Source of the DNA: an uncultured Alphaproteobacteria bacterium
GTDB taxonomy: Bacteria > Pseudomonadota > Alphaproteobacteria > Puniceispirillales > UBA1172
DNA length: 6,897 nt
Assembly (NCBI GenBank): GCA_913056245.1
Contig: CAJXME010000061.1
Location: 1 to 6,897, forward strand
Direction: 5' to 3'
The position numbers were made by a program, and so were the translations under genes. Below the pieces are notes generated by a model that was given only the letters and a program-made list of their open reading frames with translations, searched no databases and was not told where the DNA came from. Positions 1-6,812 of the stretch are shown here, one piece after another; the first letter of the stretch is position 1, and every line of letters begins with the position of its first letter.

Positions 1-1
1 C

Positions 2-1312
2 TTTGGCCGAAGCAAACCACCGAAGGCATCAAAAAAGCCATCACAAGATCAGGATGAATTGGGGCGGATCAACGCTTGGCTGCGAGCGTCGAAATCAGCA
101 CATGACTCCCGCAAGGCTACTTTATATGCGGCGCTGGCTGAATTGGGTCAAGCCATCTTGGGGCAGCGGGGGCGGCTTGTGTTTGATGATGACGTCATGG
201 CGGGATTAGCTTTGCGGCTATTTTGCCAAGATTACGGCAGCCTTGAAATCCGCCGCATGATCGAGCCGATATTCTACCAAGCCGTGCGCGAAGAAGGCTA
301 TCGGCTTTTGCCCAGCCAAGAAAAGCGGATTGTTATGAACACCAAAGGCGCATCCGCCGCCGGCAAAAGCACCATCCGCCCCCATCAACGGAAATTGGCC
401 GAAAAAATGGGGATACCTTGGGAAGATTTTGCCCTCATCAGCCCCGATTACTGGCGCAAATACTTGCTCGATTACGATAGCCTTGGCGATGATTACAAAT
501 ACGCCGCGATGCTAACAGGCATGGAATTGGAGATGATCGATCTCAAACTCGATCACCTGATGGCGGAAAAAGCCGCGCAAAACAAAGTGCCGCATATGCT
601 GATCGATCGCTTCCGTTTCGACAGTTTCATGGTGAGCAATGATGGCGAATATGAAAGCCGGTTGCTGACACGTTTTGGCGATACGGTTTATCTGTTTTTT
701 GTCATCACCCCGCCTGCGGAAACCGTGGAACGGGCATGGCAACGAGGACTTTCCACCCAACGCTATAAGGCCGTTGATGACCTCCTCTATCACAACATTG
801 AAGCCTATAAAGGCATGCCAGAATTGTTTTTTTCATGGGCTGGGGTGCGCGATAAAAGGGTGCATTTTGAATTTCTGGATAATGATGTGCCGCTTGGCGA
901 AGACCCCCGCACCATCGCCTTTGGGGTGAATGATCGCATGACCATTCTTGACCCGGAAACGCTGGATCGCATTGACCAGTTTCGGTATGTCAATATCCAC
1001 GCCACCAACCCTCATGATGTGCTCGAAGACCAAGGCGACAATAGCCATGGCTTTATCCGCCAATGCATCAGCATGATGGCTTCGATCGATTGGATGGATA
1101 GCACGGGCGAGGTGATTTGGGGAAAAATAGAACATGGCCAATGGGTAAGCCTTGATGAAAAGGCCGTGCCGACATCGGTTCAGGCAGATCAATCGATGCT
1201 CAACGCCATGGGTTACGGCAAAGCGAAAAACTTAAGCCATCCCGAACCATCGGGTGATTTGGACGACGAGCGCCGCTATACCATTGGCCGCTGGGCCGCG
1301 CGAAAGACTTAG
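2..1312 (+). CDS. Zeta-toxin-like P-loop kinase, 5' end outside the window
   Basis: A P-loop NTPase resembling the zeta toxin family, whose classical members phosphorylate UDP-N-acetylglucosamine; the substrate here is unknown. Numbering from the TTG at 59, the Walker A motif GASAAGKST lies at residues 97-105. It is followed by ISPDYWRKYL (about 127-136), which resembles the substrate-binding segment after the P-loop in zeta kinases, and by LIDRFRFDSF (about 171-180). The frame is open from base 2 with no stop, adding 19 charged residues (FGRSKPPKASKK...), so the true start is probably upstream and TTG 59 is only the first candidate inside the window. At least 96 residues precede the P-loop, longer than in classical zeta toxins, and the C-terminal tail is long. 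It converges on allA, with 12 bases between the stops. No antitoxin gene is visible. The P-loop is clear; the zeta assignment is by motif resemblance, and another small-molecule kinase is possible. Confidence 0.72.
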   Translation, partial: FGRSKPPKASKKPSQDQDELGRINAWLRASKSAHDSRKATLYAALAELGQAILGQRGRLVFDDDVMAGLALRLFCQDYGSLEIRRMIEPIFYQAVREEGYRLLPSQEKRIVMNTKGASAAGKSTIRPHQRKLAEKMGIPWEDFALISPDYWRKYLLDYDSLGDDYKYAAMLTGMELEMIDLKLDHLMAEKAAQNKVPHMLIDRFRFDSFMVSNDGEYESRLLTRFGDTVYLFFVITPPAETVERAWQRGLSTQRYKAVDDLLYHNIEAYKGMPELFFSWAGVRDKRVHFEFLDNDVPLGEDPRTIAFGVNDRMTILDPETLDRIDQFRYVNIHATNPHDVLEDQGDNSHGFIRQCISMMASIDWMDSTGEVIWGKIEHGQWVSLDEKAVPTSVQADQSMLNAMGYGKAKNLSHPEPSGDLDDERRYTIGRWAARKT

Positions 1313-1324
1313 CCGGCTCTTGGG

Positions 1325-1822
1325 TTATTCGGTGATGATATAAGGCGGGGATATCCAGTGTTCTTCAAGGTTGTTGCCATCGCCTTCGACACGGTCAATC
1401 ACGGTGAATAAGCCGGGGCTGAACAACGGCGTCAGCACCCCATGCCAAACGTTTCGGTGGATATTGACGCCCGTATGAGGCGGCACCATAAACGCCTTGG
1501 GACGTCCGGGCTTGCCATTATCATCATCGGCGACAATCACCAAAAAAGGATGCTCGGTCATCGGCATGAAGCATTGACTACCCAAGGGGTGGCGTTCCAT
1601 CAAATCCAACTGATAGGGCAAATCCCGCGGCACGGCATCAAAGACCGAAACCCCTAAACGGCCGCCATCACAAATCATCTGGGCGCGGTCATGATGCCGC
1701 CCGCATAGCCCTTGATTGATCATCACATCAGGCGCGTCTTTGGCGTTAAGGACATCCCCATAATCGGCAAACGCCTCAGCCGTTAGGGGCAGGATCGTGA
1801 CGGATTGGGTGTCGGCCATCAT
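1325..1822 (-). CDS. allA: Ureidoglycolate lyase (AllA)
   Basis: Cytosolic ureidoglycolate lyase (EC 4.3.2.3), which splits (S)-ureidoglycolate into glyoxylate and urea, the last step of this ureide pathway. The 165-residue length is normal for the family. Recognisable family blocks are MERHPLGSQCFMP (residues 75-87), TGVNIHRNVWHGVL (117-130) and VIDRVEGDGNNLEEH (141-155). The gene is the last of the operon. Its first ATG (1822) overlaps the TGA of the upstream aminohydrolase gene as ATGA. A second in-frame ATG at 1819 lies 6 bases from a GGAGG, whereas the first lies only 3 bases from it, so the second may be the real start and would give 164 residues. It is not allantoicase, which acts on allantoate and is a longer, unrelated protein. 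The function is well supported; only the exact start is open. Confidence 0.93.
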   Translation of the reverse strand: MMADTQSVTILPLTAEAFADYGDVLNAKDAPDVMINQGLCGRHHDRAQMICDGGRLGVSVFDAVPRDLPYQLDLMERHPLGSQCFMPMTEHPFLVIVADDDNGKPGRPKAFMVPPHTGVNIHRNVWHGVLTPLFSPGLFTVIDRVEGDGNNLEEHWISPPYIITE

Positions 1823-2670
1823 TGGCCTCCAGCAAGCGATAACCCCCCGGGGGTCAGCGGCATCTGGCGGTTAACATCTTTATAGAGAAGATAGCGGAAA
1901 GGCCCGTTTCCTTTGGCGATGCAGGCTTGAGGGGAAAAGGCACGCAGCCAAAGATAATCGCCCGCTTCCACCGGTATCCAATCTTGATTGACGTAATAAT
2001 CAGCCTCGCCTTCCAGCATATAAAGCCCGTGTTCCATGACGTGGGTTTCCGCAAAAGGGATCACGCCGCCCGGCTGAAACGTCACGATATTCACATGCAT
2101 ATCATGGCGCAAATCCGACGGGTCCGCAAAACGAGTGGTTGCCCATTTGCCATCGGTATCGGGCATGGCGATCGGCTTAACCGCATCGTCATGGGTGACA
2201 AAACTTGGTGGCATTTCAATCCCCGCCGCGGGCTGATAGCGTTTGCGTATCCAATGAAAAATCAGCGATTCTGACCCTGAATTGGCCAACGCCCAATCGG
2301 AAGACGGGCTGATAAAAGCGTATGAGCCCGCCGTCAGCGCGTGGGATTGACCGTCAAGGGTCAGATGGCCTTCACCCGCAACCACAAACAACACGGCTTC
2401 GGCATTGGCGTCATCATCTGGGTGATCGGAGCCACCACCCGCCGCCACATCCATAATATAATGTGAGAAGGTTTCGGAAAATCCTGTCATGGGCCGCGCC
2501 AAGACCCAGAGCCTTGTGTCGCGCCATTGCGGTAGTAAACTGGCGGTGATATCCGTCAGGGCAATTTTATCAATCATCAGGTAACTGGGCGTAAAGCGTG
2601 ATTTATCGCCGGTAAAGTCGCGTTGCGGCGGCAATCCCCCAAGGGGGGCGTAATAGGATGAAGCGGGCAT
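1819..2670 (-). CDS. allE: (S)-ureidoglycine aminohydrolase, bicupin (AllE/YlbA type)
   Basis: Bicupin Mn-dependent enzyme (EC 3.5.3.26) that converts (S)-ureidoglycine, the product of allantoate amidohydrolase, into (S)-ureidoglycolate and ammonia. The N-terminal cupin covers about residues 50-140 and the C-terminal cupin about 185-270. In the second cupin the metal ligands are visible as E208, H210 and H214 in ETHVMEHGLYMLEGE, with Q248 in FSPQAC. This is the same spacing as Glu235, His237, His241 and Gln275 that I recall for the Arabidopsis enzyme. At 283 residues it has the normal length. The start at 2670 is supported by AAGGAG 5 bases upstream. It follows puuE-uraD by 25 bases and overlaps allA by 4 bases, so the last two pathway enzymes are made together. 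Its presence implies the amidohydrolase route from allantoate rather than allantoicase, although no allantoate amidohydrolase gene is in the window. Confidence 0.92.
   Translation of the reverse strand: MPASSYYAPLGGLPPQRDFTGDKSRFTPSYLMIDKIALTDITASLLPQWRDTRLWVLARPMTGFSETFSHYIMDVAAGGGSDHPDDDANAEAVLFVVAGEGHLTLDGQSHALTAGSYAFISPSSDWALANSGSESLIFHWIRKRYQPAAGIEMPPSFVTHDDAVKPIAMPDTDGKWATTRFADPSDLRHDMHVNIVTFQPGGVIPFAETHVMEHGLYMLEGEADYYVNQDWIPVEAGDYLWLRAFSPQACIAKGNGPFRYLLYKDVNRQMPLTPGGLSLAGGQ
1826..1830 (-). promoter_or_regulatory. Shine-Dalgarno site of allA
   Basis: On the minus strand the bases read GGAGG-CCA-ATG-ATG. The GGAGG is 3 bases from the first ATG (1822) and 6 bases from the second (1819). 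The usual spacing of about 5-9 bases favours the second ATG. The site lies inside the last codons of the upstream gene, which suggests translational coupling. Confidence 0.6.
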
Positions 2671-2675
2671 GGTTG

Positions 2676-2681
2676 CTCCTT
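2676..2681 (-). promoter_or_regulatory. Shine-Dalgarno site of the ureidoglycine aminohydrolase gene
   Basis: AAGGAG on the minus strand, 5 bases before the ATG at 2670, in the 25-base gap after the puuE-uraD stop. It is the best ribosome binding site in the operon and fixes this start. Confidence 0.7.
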
Positions 2682-2695
2682 AAACCAAAAGGCCA

Positions 2696-4117
2696 TTATT
2701 GCGGTAGTATAGCATCAAGCCGAAGCCGAGCAATTTTTTCAACTTCACGGCAAGCGGTGGCAAACTCATCCTCGATGCTGTGATCAATGCGCCGTTCAAA
2801 CGCCGCTAAAATATCAGCCTTGGTGAGTCCCTTCACCGCGATGATAAAAGGAAAGCCAAACCGCTCACGGTAAGCTGTGTTGAGGGTGGTGAAACGCGCA
2901 CGTTCGTCATCGGTGAGCATATCCAATCCGGCGGAGGCTTGCTCGCTGGTTGAGGCTTCAGTGAGGCGACCCGCGGCGGCCAATTTCCCCGCCAAATCAG
3001 GATGCGCCAAAAGAACATCCATCCGATCTTGATCAGACGCGCGGCGGAAGACTTGAGCCATGGCGCCAAAGAGACCCGGGGCGTGGTCATGCACTGGCCC
3101 CATCTCGCCATCAAACACCGCTTCGGCAATCCAAGGCGAATGTTCAAAAATAGAGCCAAACAATTCCAAAAATTGCGGTTTATCCATTTGATGCGGGGAA
3201 AGCCGCGACGCTGGTGCAGGGTGATGCTGTCGCCAATAGGTGGCGATCTGGGCGCGGGTGGCGAACCAGACCCGGGCATGGCTCTGGGCATAGTCGATGA
3301 AGCGTTTGATCGCCATCACCCGCCCGGGACGCCCCGCCAAACGGCAATGAAGCCCAATGCTCATCATCTTTGGCGCGCCCTCACATCCCTCGGCGTAAAG
3401 TGCATCAAAACTGTCTTTCAAGTAATTGTAAAACTGATCGCCAGCGTTAAACCCTTGCGGGGTTGCAAAGCGCATATCATTGGCATCCAGCGTGTAAGGG
3501 ATGATCAATTGCTCACCATGGGGCGTCGGTAGCCAATAGGGCAGATCATCGGCATAGGAATCCGATTGATAAAGGCAATCGGTTTCTTCCGCCACCAAAG
3601 CCACGGTATTCATCGAACACCGCCCGGTGTACCAGCCTTGAGGCTTTGAGCCCGTCACCGCTTCATGGCGGCGATAGGCGTCGATGATCTGGGCGCGTTC
3701 TTCATCGGGGGTCATGTCTTTATGCTCGATCCATTTCAGCCCATGGCAAGCGATCTCCCATCCCGCCTTCAGCATCGCTTCGGTCTGGGCGGGGCTGCGT
3801 TCAAGTGCCGTCGTCACCCCAAAGACCGTGACGGGGATAGCGGCGGTGGTGAACAGCCGGTAGAGCCGCCAGAATCCCGCCCGCGCGCCATATTCATAGA
3901 TTGATTCCATGTTCCAATGGCGTTGATTGGGCCAAGCCACCGCGCCGGGGATTTCCGACAAAAAGGCTTCGGATTCTCCATCGCCATGGATCAAGCACCG
4001 CTCGCCGCCTTCTTCGTAATTAACGACAATCTGGATCGCGATGGCCGCGTCATTAGGCCAATGCGGATGCGGCGGCGTCGCGCCATAGCCATGGAGGTCT
4101 CGGTCGTATCGGGTCAT
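2696..4117 (-). CDS. puuE: Fused allantoinase (PuuE) and OHCU decarboxylase (UraD)
   Basis: A two-domain cytosolic enzyme of urate breakdown. Residues 1 to about 298 are a PuuE-type allantoinase of the polysaccharide deacetylase fold (allantoin to allantoate, EC 3.5.2.5). Its blocks are EIACHGLKWIEH (121-132), GWYTGRCSMNT (161-171), SDSYADDLPYW (185-195) and IGLHCRLAGRPGR (254-266). Residues from about 307 to 473 are 2-oxo-4-hydroxy-4-carboxy-5-ureidoimidazoline decarboxylase (EC 4.1.1.97): SPWIAEAVF (327-335), HPDLAGK with the expected catalytic His372, SEQ with the expected Glu392, and RFGFPFIIAVKG (419-430). A short linker of about a dozen residues, rich in Pro and Ala, joins them. Both domains look full length with their key residues. 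The product of the C-terminal domain, (S)-allantoin, is the substrate of the N-terminal one, so the fusion joins consecutive steps, in reverse of pathway order. The ATG overlaps the xdhC stop (ATGA); the Shine-Dalgarno is weak, so translation is probably coupled to xdhC. I recall this fusion from other proteobacteria, so it is not novel. Confidence 0.93.
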   Translation of the reverse strand: MTRYDRDLHGYGATPPHPHWPNDAAIAIQIVVNYEEGGERCLIHGDGESEAFLSEIPGAVAWPNQRHWNMESIYEYGARAGFWRLYRLFTTAAIPVTVFGVTTALERSPAQTEAMLKAGWEIACHGLKWIEHKDMTPDEERAQIIDAYRRHEAVTGSKPQGWYTGRCSMNTVALVAEETDCLYQSDSYADDLPYWLPTPHGEQLIIPYTLDANDMRFATPQGFNAGDQFYNYLKDSFDALYAEGCEGAPKMMSIGLHCRLAGRPGRVMAIKRFIDYAQSHARVWFATRAQIATYWRQHHPAPASRLSPHQMDKPQFLELFGSIFEHSPWIAEAVFDGEMGPVHDHAPGLFGAMAQVFRRASDQDRMDVLLAHPDLAGKLAAAGRLTEASTSEQASAGLDMLTDDERARFTTLNTAYRERFGFPFIIAVKGLTKADILAAFERRIDHSIEDEFATACREVEKIARLRLDAILPQ

Positions 4118-5073
4118 GAGGAATGCCTATTTAATTCAATCAGTTGAGCCGGAGGGCGAGAGGACGCGGCGGCGTCTTGGCGAGTCCATTCCGACAATTG
4201 CCCGGCAATGGATAAAGCGACGCGAACCGGTTCTTTGCCGCCGATTTCCGGTAATCCCACAGGGCATTGGATGCGGTTGATGGCGGCTTCATCAAACCCC
4301 AAATCCATGAGCCGCGATTGGAAGCGCGCGCGTTTCGTAGCGGAACCGATCAGCCCAATTTTGGCCGCGCCGCCTGTTTTGAGCAACGCCGCGCAAAGAT
4401 CAAAATCCATTTGATGCGAATAACTCATGATCAGATGGATTGCTCCTTGCGGCGCGTAAGTCGCAATCTGCGCCATATCACTGGCGGGGATGGTCGTGAT
4501 GTCTTCAGCGATTTCTTCAGGGAAACGGTCTGGGCTGCTGTCTACCCAATGACGATCCAAGGGCAATCCCGCGGTCACCGCCATCACCGCACGGCCCACA
4601 TGACCCGCGCCATAAAGATAAAACGGAATCGTTTCCGGCATCAGCGGTTGCATCAAGCCGTTTTGATCCGCCGCTGTCTCGCTCCAATAAGCGGGCTGTT
4701 CCGCGTCATCGGGATGGATCACAAATCCCGATTGATGGCGCGCCAATTCAGCCCAGGCTTGCCGATCCGATTGATGGATATATTCAAACATCACGCTGAC
4801 AAAGCCGCCGCAACATTGCCCCAAGGTCGGGCCAAGAGGATAATCGCGCCAAAAGCGATGCGGTTGCTCGCCATGGCTAAGCGCGGTCTTGGCTTGGAAG
4901 AGCGCGTCATGTTCCAGCATGCCGCCGCCAATACTGCCGTGAAAACCTTCTGTCGTGACCAGCATGGCCGCGCCTAATTCCCGAGGGGTTGAGCCTTTGA
5001 CGCGGCTGATCACCGCCAAGCAAACGGCGTCTTGGTCGTCGAGACTCGCGCAAATTTGATCAATCCATCGCAT
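4114..5073 (-). CDS. xdhC: Xanthine dehydrogenase accessory protein XdhC
   Basis: Molybdenum cofactor chaperone that binds the cofactor, supports its sulfuration and inserts it into XdhB; it is not part of the mature enzyme. The 319 residues show the N-terminal XdhC/CoxI domain with KGSTPRELGA (26-35), GSIGGGMLEHDA (46-57) and GPTLGQCCGG (81-90), whose cysteine pair is typical of the family. A C-terminal Rossmann-like domain follows, with LYGAGHVGRA (153-162), SYSHQMDFDLC (217-227), GLIGSATKRARF (240-251) and GLPEIGGKEP (263-272). Length and motifs are complete. The ATG at 5073 lies one base after the xdhB stop, with an imperfect GAGAG (5081-5085) 7 bases upstream inside xdhB. The 3' end overlaps puuE-uraD by 4 bases. 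The position directly after xdhB is the usual xdhABC order and supports the call. Confidence 0.95.
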   Translation of the reverse strand: MRWIDQICASLDDQDAVCLAVISRVKGSTPRELGAAMLVTTEGFHGSIGGGMLEHDALFQAKTALSHGEQPHRFWRDYPLGPTLGQCCGGFVSVMFEYIHQSDRQAWAELARHQSGFVIHPDDAEQPAYWSETAADQNGLMQPLMPETIPFYLYGAGHVGRAVMAVTAGLPLDRHWVDSSPDRFPEEIAEDITTIPASDMAQIATYAPQGAIHLIMSYSHQMDFDLCAALLKTGGAAKIGLIGSATKRARFQSRLMDLGFDEAAINRIQCPVGLPEIGGKEPVRVALSIAGQLSEWTRQDAAASSRPPAQLIELNRHSS

Positions 5074-5074
5074 T

Positions 5075-6604
5075 CTATTTCTCTCGCATATGCTTTGCGG
5101 TCATGTATAAACGTTCCGCCGTAGCCGGCGCATCCAAATCAGGATAGGGGCTTTTGTTGGGTTTCCCCCGCTGAACCAGCGCATCGCTTAAGGCAAAAAA
5201 CGCGCTCATCCCCAGCATCAATGGCGGCTCTCCCACGGCTTTTGAGCGCATGATGGTGGCCGATAAATTCCCCCCTGAAGGATAAAGGTTAATGGCTGTT
5301 TGCAAAGGCCGATCCGAACAAGCGGGTATTTTATAGGTGGATGGCGCGTGGGTCAAAAGCCGACCATCTTGGCCATAGACCAGTTCTTCCATGGTCAGCC
5401 ATCCCATGCCTTGGATATAGCCCCCTTCGATTTGCCCCAGATCAATCGCAGGGTTAATCGACAATCCCGCGTCATGCAAGATATCAACGGCCAGCAAGCG
5501 GCTTTCGCCGGTCAGAAGATCAACCATAACTTCGGTCACCGCCGCGCCATAGGCAAAATAATAGAACGGCTCGCCCTTGCCTTTGATGGGGTCCCAGTGA
5601 ATATCGGGCGTGGCGTAATAGCCGGTTGACGAAAGCGACACGCGCCCTTGCCAGCATAAATTCGCCGCTTCAGCAAAAGAAAGGCGATCATTGCCGATGG
5701 TGACGTGGTTATCGGCAAAAATTACCGTTTCGACAGGCTGTTGATAGAGCGATGCCAAATGTTCCGCCATGCGATCCTTGATCGTGGTGGCGGCGATATG
5801 CGCGGCCATGCCATTGAGATCAGTGCCAGAAGACGCGGCGGTGGCGGAAGTGTTTGGCACTTTGCCCGTATGGGTGGGGGTGGTGCGAATCCGATCCGCC
5901 GTTAAGCCAAAGACGGAAGCCGTGATTTGTTTGACTTTGGTGAATAAGCCTTGCCCCATTTCCGTGCCGCCATGGTTCAGCATCACCGAGCCATCGGTGT
6001 AAACATGCACCAGCGCGCCCGCTTGATTGAGCATGGTTTTATTAAAACTGATGCCAAATTTCACCGGCGTCAGCGCAATGCCGCGGCTGAAATGGTCATG
6101 ATCGCGATTCCACGCTGCGATCTCCTGCCGCCGGTCATGGTATCGTGACGATTCCGCCAGCCGCTTGGTCAAATCCTGAATGATGCCGTCTTTAACGACT
6201 TGCCCATAGGGGGTGGTGCGGTGATCGCCGCTGTCATGATCGGGATAGAAATTCGCCTGCCTGACCTCAAACGGATCGAGGCCGAGGTCATGGGCGATAT
6301 GATCCAGCACACGCTCAATCCCCATCATGCCCTGCGGCCCCCCGAAACCACGAAAAGCCGTGTTCGATGGTGTGTTGGTTTTACACATGGTTGAGGTGAT
6401 GGTCATATTCGCGATGGCATAGGCGTTATCGGCGTGCATGACCGCCCGTTCCGCCACCGCTTTGGACAGGTCATAAGACATCCCGCAACGCAGGGCATGG
6501 TCAAATTCAACGCCGCGAATCCGCCCTTGGTCATCAAAGCCAACGCGGTAATCAATGCGAATATCATGACGCTTGCCGGTGATCCGCATATCGTCATCGC
6601 GATC
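5075..6604 (-). CDS. xdhB: Xanthine dehydrogenase molybdenum-binding subunit XdhB, N-terminally truncated
   Basis: C-terminal two thirds of the molybdopterin subunit of xanthine dehydrogenase (xanthine/hypoxanthine to urate). Numbering from the ATG at 6589 gives 504 residues, against roughly 770 in full-length bacterial subunits. Retained landmarks are MRITGKRHD (1-9), ERAVMHADN with R48 (equivalent to bovine Arg880), FRGFGGPQ with F82 (bovine Phe914), KFGISF (187-192), GGTEMGQG (207-214) and VGEPPLM with E454 (the catalytic base, bovine Glu1261). The missing N-terminal part includes the FGGKE segment carrying bovine Glu802. The family sequence continues upstream of 6589 as DRDDD, up to 6604, then turns into AGA TCG TAG, a stop at 6611-6613. 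The ATG at 6589 is therefore an internal family methionine and not a plausible native start; I saw no Shine-Dalgarno there. The xdhA gene expected upstream is absent. As written, the product would lack part of its cofactor region and be inactive. The likeliest reason is the junction described separately. Confidence 0.93.
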   Translation of the reverse strand, partial: DRDDDMRITGKRHDIRIDYRVGFDDQGRIRGVEFDHALRCGMSYDLSKAVAERAVMHADNAYAIANMTITSTMCKTNTPSNTAFRGFGGPQGMMGIERVLDHIAHDLGLDPFEVRQANFYPDHDSGDHRTTPYGQVVKDGIIQDLTKRLAESSRYHDRRQEIAAWNRDHDHFSRGIALTPVKFGISFNKTMLNQAGALVHVYTDGSVMLNHGGTEMGQGLFTKVKQITASVFGLTADRIRTTPTHTGKVPNTSATAASSGTDLNGMAAHIAATTIKDRMAEHLASLYQQPVETVIFADNHVTIGNDRLSFAEAANLCWQGRVSLSSTGYYATPDIHWDPIKGKGEPFYYFAYGAAVTEVMVDLLTGESRLLAVDILHDAGLSINPAIDLGQIEGGYIQGMGWLTMEELVYGQDGRLLTHAPSTYKIPACSDRPLQTAINLYPSGGNLSATIMRSKAVGEPPLMLGMSAFFALSDALVQRGKPNKSPYPDLDAPATAERLYMTAKHMREK

Positions 6605-6607
6605 TCT
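6602..6607. other. Breakpoint joining truncated xdhB to unrelated sequence
   Basis: On the minus strand, XdhB homology is unbroken down to the DRDDDM segment (6604-6587). It then stops: the next codons are AGA, TCG and TAG, where the family expects a hydrophobic or aromatic residue and a long conserved N-terminal domain. On the plus strand, a different coding signal starts at the same point. I see no insertion sequence end, terminal inverted repeat, tRNA or direct repeat. The exact base is uncertain by a few positions. It may be an assembly or amplification chimera or a real deletion or inversion. Confidence 0.75.
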
Positions 6608-6812
6608 CGACTACGTGTTGGTAGGCTTGGCCTCAGCTGGCGATCAAAAGCCCGATGTTGCACTGCCCGTGGATCCCGAGACCAGAGACCGATGGGTGTT
6701 CAATTTTGAGGTTGCGCCAGAGTCGACAGACAGGCTCCGATTGGTGACAGTTGTTGGTGAGACCACCTGGTTTGGAGAGGCCTCGTTGATCTTTCTGAGC
6801 CCCGGCAACTAG
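6606..6812 (+). CDS. C-terminal fragment of an unidentified protein
   Basis: An open frame ending at TAG 6810-6812 encodes about 68 residues (from LDYVLVGLASAG to the end EASLIFLSPGN) that look like the end of a real protein, with alternating hydrophobic positions suggesting beta strands. I do not recognise the family. The frame runs back to an ATG at 6573, but that part is only the antisense of xdhB, so the native start is lost at the breakpoint. Its four arginines use AGA, CGA, AGG and CGA, whereas the other genes mainly use CGC or CGG; the sample is small but points to a different origin. Its stop overlaps the stop of the convergent panC-like fragment in CTAG, which supports both being true gene ends. 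Confidence 0.45.
   Translation, partial: LDYVLVGLASAGDQKPDVALPVDPETRDRWVFNFEVAPESTDRLRLVTVVGETTWFGEASLIFLSPGN

Noticed and set aside
59..61. TTG at 59 as the kinase start
   Set aside because: The frame is open to base 2 and I see no convincing Shine-Dalgarno at the right spacing, so the start is more likely outside the window; it cannot be excluded.
826..834. T-run in the kinase gene (around the FF codons) as a slippery frameshift site
   Set aside because: The frame is intact on both sides and there is no alternative downstream frame of interest; it simply encodes two phenylalanines.
833..1192. Minus-strand open frame inside the kinase gene, considered as a possible antitoxin
   Set aside because: It lies antisense within the kinase coding region, has no antitoxin-like features, and its composition fits a shadow frame.
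1311..1318. AGCCGGCT as a bidirectional terminator
   Set aside because: It is an 8-base palindrome with no loop and no T-run on either side, too short to call.
3002..3532. Plus-strand open frame of about 176 codons opposite puuE-uraD
   Set aside because: It is antisense to conserved allantoinase and decarboxylase blocks, with no family resemblance and no operon context.
2696..4117. Reading the N-terminal domain as a chitin or peptidoglycan deacetylase
   Set aside because: The fold is shared, but the YTGRCSMNT, SDSYADDLPYW and IGLHCRLAGRPGR blocks are those of PuuE allantoinases, and the fused OHCU decarboxylase and neighbours fix the pathway.
4267..4977. Long plus-strand open frame (about 236 codons) opposite xdhC
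   Set aside because: It is wholly antisense to a gene with full-length XdhC motifs, and its residues (rich in Arg, His and Met) look like a reverse-complement shadow.
6587..6589. ATG at 6589 as the native start of xdhB
   Set aside because: XdhB homology (DRDDD) continues upstream of it in frame, and the protein would lack the conserved N-terminal third; it is an internal methionine of the family.
6573..6605. ATG at 6573 as the true start of the right-end plus-strand gene
   Set aside because: The first 11 or so codons are exactly the antisense of the conserved XdhB segment around MRITGK, so this start arises from the junction.
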